Assembly (NCBI RefSeq): GCF_029543245.1
Contig: NZ_JARQWV010000022.1
Coordinates: 37,891 to 101,890, forward strand
DNA length: 64,000 nucleotides
Direction of reading: 5' to 3'
DNA from: Caulobacter endophyticus
GTDB taxonomy: Bacteria > Pseudomonadota > Alphaproteobacteria > Caulobacterales > Caulobacteraceae
Shown: in pieces, positions 59,492 through 64,000 of the stretch
Layout: every line of letters starts with the position of its first letter
Numbering within the stretch: position 1 is the stretch's first letter
Program-made: the position numbers and the translations under genes
The notes under the pieces: model-generated
The model's database searches: none
What the model was told of the DNA's origin: nothing
The model's input: only the letters and a program-made list of their open reading frames with translations

Positions 59492-60244
59492 ATGACGGCG
59501 ACGACGGGGGGAGAGGCCGAGCATCTGGCGCGGGTCATGGGCCTGGCCGCGCGTGTGCGCGACCTCGGCGTCGAGATCGGCCTGCCCTACATCGCCGCCA
59601 GCGCCGACATCTCTAGCCCCGAGCCGATGCTGGGATCGGACGGGTTGCCGCTGGCCGAGACCACCTTCGAATGGCTGGACGCGGGCCTGCGCTACTGGCG
59701 CGACCGCGCCTTCGCCCTGCGGGCTCCGTTCATCCTGGCCGCCCGCTACGCCGCCGAGCCGTTCTTCTATCACGAGGGCCGTTTCTCCAGCTGGCGGCCG
59801 CTGCCCAAGCTGGAGGCCATTCCGGTGGCCGAGGCGGCCCAGGACTTCGGCGTCGCCGCCGCGATTATCGCCCCGGCCTATCTGACCGGCGGGGTCATCG
59901 GGGCCGTGGTCTGGGCCTCGGCCCGGCCCCTGCCTGACCTGCCGGCCCTCTACGCCGCCCGCGCCGACCAGTTGCACGGGGCGGCCCTGCGCCTGGTGTC
60001 GGCCTATCGCGACGGCCTGGCCGACGACGCGCCCCTGGCCCGCTTGACCAAGCGCGAAATCCAGTGCCTGAAATGGGCGGCGGCCGGAAAGACCGACGCC
60101 GACATCGGCCAGATCATCGGAATATCCGGCCCCACGGTCCGTTTTCACGTCCAGAACGCCGCCCTGAAGCTGCGCGTGGCCGGACGGGCCCAGGCGATCC
60201 ACCGGGCCACGGGCCTGGGCTATCTGGGATCCGCCGCTTTCTGA
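59492..60244 (+). CDS. LuxR family regulator (solo, with diverged sensor domain)
   Basis: 250 residues. N-terminal domain of the autoinducer-binding type (about 20-165), but the usual YPxxWxxxY and D-P pocket residues are not recognisable. C-terminal LuxR helix-turn-helix (about 185-248): LTKREIQCLKWAAAGKTDAD, then IIGISGPTVRFHVQNAALKL. No luxI-type synthase is nearby, so it is a solo; it may sense an aryl- or acyl-CoA-derived signal or an exogenous compound. Divergent from the acyl-CoA dehydrogenase, with the palindrome between, so autoregulation is likely. Confidence 0.85.
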   Translation: MTATTGGEAEHLARVMGLAARVRDLGVEIGLPYIAASADISSPEPMLGSDGLPLAETTFEWLDAGLRYWRDRAFALRAPFILAARYAAEPFFYHEGRFSSWRPLPKLEAIPVAEAAQDFGVAAAIIAPAYLTGGVIGAVVWASARPLPDLPALYAARADQLHGAALRLVSAYRDGLADDAPLARLTKREIQCLKWAAAGKTDADIGQIIGISGPTVRFHVQNAALKLRVAGRAQAIHRATGLGYLGSAAF

Positions 60245-60383
60245 GGCGCCGGCGCCCGAATGGCGCGCAGCAATGCTTTGTCACGAACGCGATGCACAGC
60301 CGCAAGGCGGCCTCTCCACCTTAAGACCTGTCAGAAGCGCCCGCCGAACGAGGGATCGGCGCGCCGCTTCGCAGGAGAAGACT

Positions 60384-61031
60384 ATGAGCAAGACCCGCAA
60401 TCGCCTGCTGGCCCTGACCGTCCTGGGCGGTCTGGCCATCGGCGGCGCGGCCGTCGCCGAAACCGTGAAGCTGCCCGCAAAGCAGGTCGCCCTCGGCGTC
60501 GATCACTTCCAGGCCAGGACCCAGGTCATCGACGATCGTCTCGACGTCGAGACGGTGGTCACGACGCAGGCTGGTTTCCAGACCGGCAAGGGCCTGTTCC
60601 GCAACCCGTCGAACGACAACTATCTGCGCGCCGTCGTCGACAAGCGCACGGGCGAGACGCGTTACGAAGTCCGCCAGACCCTGATGTACCAGGGCGCGAT
60701 GCGTGAGTACGACACGGTGGCCTACGAGACCTCGGCCTGGCCGGTCCAGACCCAGGCGATCAAGATCCGCGACAACGCCGGCCGCTGCTTCCTGTTCGAG
60801 GCGCCGGAGCTGTGCACGGAAGAGGTCGCCTTCTCGATCAGCGAGGGCGAGCTGCGCAAGGTCGCCGCCAAGCCGCAGGCCTGGGGCTTCAAGTTCAAGT
60901 CCCCCAAGGGCTTCGAGCACCGCACGGCCATCACCCAGGCCGAGATCGTCGGCCTGCTGAACAGCGTCGACGCCTATCGCGCAACCCTTCCCGCGGTCCA
61001 GGCGCAAGCCGAGACCGCTACCGGCGGCTGA
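60384..61031 (+). CDS. Secreted protein of unknown function (215 residues)
   Basis: Signal peptide (NRLLALTVLGGLAIGGAAVA, cut near AVAE). The mature part is hydrophilic with beta-rich stretches (FQARTQVIDDRLDVETVVTT; YEVRQTLMYQGAMREYDTVA) and two Cys in GRCFLFEAPELCTEEV. I do not recognise a family. AGGAGA lies 8 bp before the ATG. 36 bp before a second small secreted gene and upstream of a two-component system, so it may be exported or sensed together with them. Confidence 0.75.
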   Translation: MSKTRNRLLALTVLGGLAIGGAAVAETVKLPAKQVALGVDHFQARTQVIDDRLDVETVVTTQAGFQTGKGLFRNPSNDNYLRAVVDKRTGETRYEVRQTLMYQGAMREYDTVAYETSAWPVQTQAIKIRDNAGRCFLFEAPELCTEEVAFSISEGELRKVAAKPQAWGFKFKSPKGFEHRTAITQAEIVGLLNSVDAYRATLPAVQAQAETATGG

Positions 61032-61067
61032 GCCGTCGCGTCCCCGTATCCGGAGTAGTTTTCCATC

Positions 61068-61379
61068 ATGAAGTTCGCTGCTGTTATCGCCGTGGCCGCC
61101 GGTCTCGTCGCTTTCCCCGCCATGGCCGGTCCGGCCGGCCACGGCCTGACCTTCACCGAAGAAGTCGCCAAGAAGAACCTTCAGAAGCGCACGGTGAAGA
61201 TCGCCGCCGCCTCGTCCTGCGCCGCCCCGGCCGCCGTCGAACTCGCCAAGCGTGACGACGTCGCCACGGCCAAGGCCAAGGAAGGCGTGGTCCGCGTCGT
61301 GTTCCACTCGGTCGACGCCGCCGCGGCCCAGGAAGGCGCCGTCCGCGCCGCCGTTTCCGACATCTGCCGCGCCGCCTAA
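61068..61379 (+). CDS. Small secreted protein of unknown function (103 residues)
   Basis: Signal peptide (MKFAAVIAVAAGLVAFPAMA), mature protein about 80 residues, Ala/Lys/Val-rich, with two Cys (SSCAAPA and SDICRAA) that could form one disulfide. No family recognised. It shares strand and spacing with the preceding gene and is followed by its own terminator. Confidence 0.75.
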   Translation: MKFAAVIAVAAGLVAFPAMAGPAGHGLTFTEEVAKKNLQKRTVKIAAASSCAAPAAVELAKRDDVATAKAKEGVVRVVFHSVDAAAAQEGAVRAAVSDICRAA

Positions 61380-61415
61380 AGGCGCCGGCATCCAAGACGG
61401 TCGTTTCGGCGGCCG

Positions 61416-61467
61416 GCCCTCGCGCGAGTCCTCTTCCCCCGAAGTGCGCGCGAGGGCATCCCTTTTT
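61416..61467 (+). terminator. Intrinsic terminator after the two secreted protein genes
   Basis: Perfect 11-bp stem GCCCTCGCGCG/CGCGCGAGGGC (61416-61426, 61447-61457) with a 20-base loop, followed by ATCCCTTTTT. Confidence 0.85.
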
Positions 61468-61569
61468 CAGAGAACGATGCAATCCAGCCTTGCAGCGGGT
61501 TGAACTCGGTGGAAAACCGCCGCTTTCTACCTTGCTCGCGGCCACATCGTTCCTAGATAGCCCAGTTGT

Positions 61570-62340
61570 ATGGATAGCCCAGGTAACGGACTGAACGCTT
61601 TGCAGCGGGAGCTGGCCACGGCCCCCGTGGCCCCGACCGTGCTCATCGTCGAGGACGATCCGGCCCTGCGGACCCTGCTGATGCGCCTGCTGCGCGAAGA
61701 GGGCTTCCAGCCGCTCAGCGCCGCCCATGGCGGCGAGATGGCGCGCGTCCTTGAGTCCAACACCGTCGACATCATCCTGCTCGACGTGATGATGCCCGGC
61801 AGCAACGGCTTCCAGCTGTGCCGCAGCCTGCGCAAGGAAAGCGACGTGCCGATCGTCATGCTCAGCGCGCGTGACGACGAGAGCGACCGCCTGATCGGCC
61901 TGGAGCTCGGCGCCGACGACTATATCGGCAAGCCCTTCAGCAAGAAGGAGCTGATCGCCCGCATCCGCGCCATCCTGCGCCGTACGCAAGGCGGGGCTCA
62001 GGCCAGCCAGCCGCGCGGCGCCCAGCAGATGGTGTTCGCCGGCTGGCAGCTCGATCCGGGCCGCCGCGAGCTCTTGTCGCCCGACGGCGCCTTCGTTGAT
62101 CTGTCGGGCGCCGAGTTCGACCTGCTGCTGGCCTTCCTGTCGTCGCCCCAGCGGGTGATCGGCCGCGAGCGCCTGCTGGAAATGTCGCGCGCCCGCATCT
62201 CGGACGCGTCGGACCGCAGCATCGACGTGCTGGTCAGCCGTCTTCGCCGCAAGCTGGCCGTCAGCGGCCAGGCCGAGTCCCTGCTGCGCACCGTGCGCGG
62301 CATCGGCTACATCTTCACCGCGCAGGTGGAGCGCCGATGA
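61570..62340 (+). CDS. OmpR/PhoB-type response regulator
   Basis: 256 residues. Receiver domain (about 25-140) with VLIVEDDPALR, phospho-Asp in IILLDVMMPGSNG and Lys in IGKPFSKKEL; winged helix DNA-binding domain (about 160-255) with the wing VRGIGYIF. Paired with the kinase, overlapping it by 4 bp. An N-terminal extension of about 20 residues before the receiver is unusual; the true start could be later. Confidence 0.93.
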   Translation: MDSPGNGLNALQRELATAPVAPTVLIVEDDPALRTLLMRLLREEGFQPLSAAHGGEMARVLESNTVDIILLDVMMPGSNGFQLCRSLRKESDVPIVMLSARDDESDRLIGLELGADDYIGKPFSKKELIARIRAILRRTQGGAQASQPRGAQQMVFAGWQLDPGRRELLSPDGAFVDLSGAEFDLLLAFLSSPQRVIGRERLLEMSRARISDASDRSIDVLVSRLRRKLAVSGQAESLLRTVRGIGYIFTAQVERR

Positions 62341-63659
62341 AGCCTTTGCGGCTGTGGCCGCAGCGTCTGGTCGGCCAGGTCACCCTGGTCCTGATGCTGG
62401 CCGTGGCTCTGGAATTCATCGGCAGCTCGATCCTGTTCGAGAACAGCCGCATCTACCCCAACCGCGACAACCAGGTTCAGCGCGCCGCCGAACAGCTGGT
62501 CACCGCCGAAGCCATCATCGAGACCCGCCCCGAGCACGAGCGCGCCGCTCGCGCCGCGGGCCTGTCCAGCCGCTCCAGCCAGCTGGAATGGACGCCCCTG
62601 CCCCATCTGGTCGACCGCGAGCGTTCGGCCGAGCGCAAGCTCAAGGACCAGTTCCGGGCGGCCGAGCCCAGCCTGGCCCGGCGCGATCTGCGGATGAACG
62701 CCGAGATCGACCGCACCCTGCCGCGCGACACCCACCTGAAGGTGGCGCTGAAGATGCGCGACGGCACCTGGCTGACCATGAAGACCAAGATCCGGGCCGC
62801 CCCCTGGGCGGTGCTGCTCAGCAGCGTCGGCTCGGCCTTCATCCTGGGTCTCGGCGTTATCACCGCCGCGGCCCTGGTGCTGCGCAATCTCAGCCGCCCG
62901 CTGCGGGCCCTGGCCGAGGCCGCCGACAAGGTCGGCCAGGGCGCGCGGGTCCGCGTGGCCGAGACCGGAGCCGGCGACCTCAAGCTGGTGGCCCAGGCCT
63001 TCAACGCCATGCAGGACCGCATCGCCGGCCTGCTTCAGGCCCGCACCGAGGCGCTGGCGGCGGTCGGCCACGACCTGCGCACGCCGCTGGCCCGGCTTCG
63101 CCTGCGCGCCGGCTTCGTCACCGACGACCACGCCCGCGAGGCGCTCGAGGCCGATGTCGACGAGATGACGACCATGCTCGACTCCCTGCTGGCCTATCTG
63201 GGCGGCCAGGAAGACCCCGAGCCGCCGCGCCGCACCGACATCGCCGCCATCGCCATGACCCTGGTCGACGACGCCACCGACTCCGACCGCGTCGCCACCT
63301 ATGACGGGCCCGAGCACCTGCCCGTGCGGGCGCGCCCGCTGTCGCTCAAGCGCGCGATCAGCAACATCGTCGAGAACGCCCTGCACTACGGAGACGAGGC
63401 GGTGCTCACTCTGGAGCGTCAGGGCCGCACGGTGATCCTGGCCGTCGAGGACAACGGCCCCGGCATTCCCGAAAGCGAACTGGCCCACGTGCTCGAGCCC
63501 TTCCACCGCCTCGACAGCGCCCGCGCCCGCAACACCGGCGGCCTGGGCCTGGGGCTCACCATCGTCCAGCAGATCCTCAAGCGCGAGGACGGCGAATTGG
63601 TCCTGCGCAACCTCCCGCAAGGCGGCCTGCGAGCCGAGATCCGCCTGCCGGCGCTGTAA
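62337..63659 (+). CDS. HAMP-domain sensor histidine kinase
   Basis: 440 residues. Two membrane helices (VTLVLMLAVALEFIGSSIL at about 15-35 and VLLSSVGSAFILGLGVITAA at about 155-175) enclose a periplasmic sensor domain rich in Arg/Glu. HAMP follows, then H-box AAVGHDLRTPLARLRLRAGF, N-box SNIVENALHYG, G1 VEDNGPGIP and G2 GGLGLGLTI. Signal unknown. It could sense envelope state, as periplasmic domains of EnvZ-like kinases do. Confidence 0.92.
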   Translation: MKPLRLWPQRLVGQVTLVLMLAVALEFIGSSILFENSRIYPNRDNQVQRAAEQLVTAEAIIETRPEHERAARAAGLSSRSSQLEWTPLPHLVDRERSAERKLKDQFRAAEPSLARRDLRMNAEIDRTLPRDTHLKVALKMRDGTWLTMKTKIRAAPWAVLLSSVGSAFILGLGVITAAALVLRNLSRPLRALAEAADKVGQGARVRVAETGAGDLKLVAQAFNAMQDRIAGLLQARTEALAAVGHDLRTPLARLRLRAGFVTDDHAREALEADVDEMTTMLDSLLAYLGGQEDPEPPRRTDIAAIAMTLVDDATDSDRVATYDGPEHLPVRARPLSLKRAISNIVENALHYGDEAVLTLERQGRTVILAVEDNGPGIPESELAHVLEPFHRLDSARARNTGGLGLGLTIVQQILKREDGELVLRNLPQGGLRAEIRLPAL

Positions 63660-63663
63660 AGGA

Positions 63664-63721
63664 CCCCTCTCCCATAGGGAGAGGGAGGGGCCCAGGCGAA
63701 GCCTGGGAGGGTGAGGGGTTA
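63664..63721 (+). repeat. Two-hairpin repeat element, copy 3
   Basis: Hairpin 1 CCCTCTCCC-ATA-GGGAGAGGG (63665-63685); hairpin 2 CCCAGGC-GAA-GCCTGGG (63691-63707); then GAGGGTGAGGGGTTAC. It starts 5 bp after the kinase stop and may serve as its terminator. Confidence 0.85.
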
Positions 63722-63732
63722 CGCCTTCAGCC

Positions 63733-63748
63733 GGCGTGCCGGCACGCC
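63733..63748. repeat. 16-bp palindrome GGCGTGCCGGCACGCC
   Basis: Perfect 16-bp palindrome sitting between copies 3 and 4 of the two-hairpin element, in the centre of the pair. Confidence 0.7.
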
Positions 63749-63760
63749 GTCTCCGGTCCC

Positions 63761-63812
63761 TAACCCCTCATCCGACCTGCTCCGCAGGCCACCTTCTCCC
63801 TTCAGGGAGAAG
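63761..63812 (-). repeat. Two-hairpin repeat element, copy 4 (inverted)
   Basis: Minus strand: hairpin 1 CTTCTCCC-TGAA-GGGAGAAG, then hairpin 2 GGCCTGC-GGA-GCAGGTC, then GGATGAGGGGTTA. Partner of copy 3. Confidence 0.75.
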
Positions 63813-64000
63813 GGAGAAGAGAGGCGGACGGGGATAGACGCCCGTCCATCCACGGCGAGTTCACTAAAGAACCGAACGAACTCAACCCCTTGCAACTTTC
63901 TCAGCCAAACTTATCAGACGCGTTGAAACCCGCCGCATAATCAAACCCGTCCCCGCCATGGGGAGGGCTCTTGGTACCGGCCCAAGCGTGGCGAGGACCG
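63813..64000. other. Gene-free end of the window
   Basis: I see no gene in the last 188 bp. It is relatively AT-richer around 63860-63960 and may hold the promoter of a gene beyond the right edge. Confidence 0.3.

Noticed and set aside
63711..63926. 71-residue plus-strand open frame
   Set aside because: It runs through the two-hairpin repeat copies 3 and 4 and is not a gene.

Overview
The window is dense, GC-rich alphaproteobacterial DNA. Four TonB-dependent receptors, a cyo quinol oxidase operon ending in a RegB/RegA two-component pair, a Coq4-like protein and many lipid and aromatic catabolism genes suggest a Caulobacteraceae chromosome (Caulobacter or Phenylobacterium type). This placement is inferred from gene content, not from a marker gene. 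I see no rRNA, tRNA, CRISPR array, transposase or phage gene.

Layout. 1-2220 (minus): an SRPBCC protein cut by the window edge, an ECF42-type sigma factor and its YCII/DGPF partner. 2508-6339 (minus): aldo/keto reductase, ABM protein, carotenoid oxygenase and Tat-exported VOC protein, divergent from an MFS transporter (6563-7885) across a cluster of TTAAGC half-sites. 7891-20774 (minus): a 1492-residue repeat protein, type I secretion ABC and HlyD proteins, a TonB receptor and a wHTH-ATPase-TPR regulator, closely spaced. 21186-23381: a second TonB receptor. 23458-30149 (minus): cyoA-cyoB-cyoC-cyoD-SURF1-regB-regA, mostly overlapping. 30391-33101: an MHS-type transporter, a DUF2147 protein and a small secreted protein.

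33102-48808 looks like one lipid or steroid-type uptake and degradation region. It has a TonB receptor divergent from an FAD dehydrogenase plus BASS symporter, then a minus-strand run of Coq4-like, DUF2147, FadE, FabG-like, MaoC-like, thiolase and acyl-CoA ligase genes, with a divergent TetR gene at its far end. Similar TACAT-N2-ATGT palindromes lie at both divergent promoters. 48882-55034 is a czcCBA heavy-metal efflux operon led by a His-rich protein and followed by a small protein with two RCGH motifs. 55673-60244 holds a TonB receptor, an acyl-CoA dehydrogenase and a LuxR solo, tied together by two copies of a lux-box-like palindrome. 60384-63659 holds two small secreted proteins and an OmpR-type response regulator with its histidine kinase.

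Non-coding highlights are three good intrinsic terminators, a nested inverted repeat after the BASS gene, and a two-hairpin repeat element present four times as two inverted pairs (55.4-55.7 kb and 63.7-63.8 kb). Its stems change sequence between copies but keep pairing.
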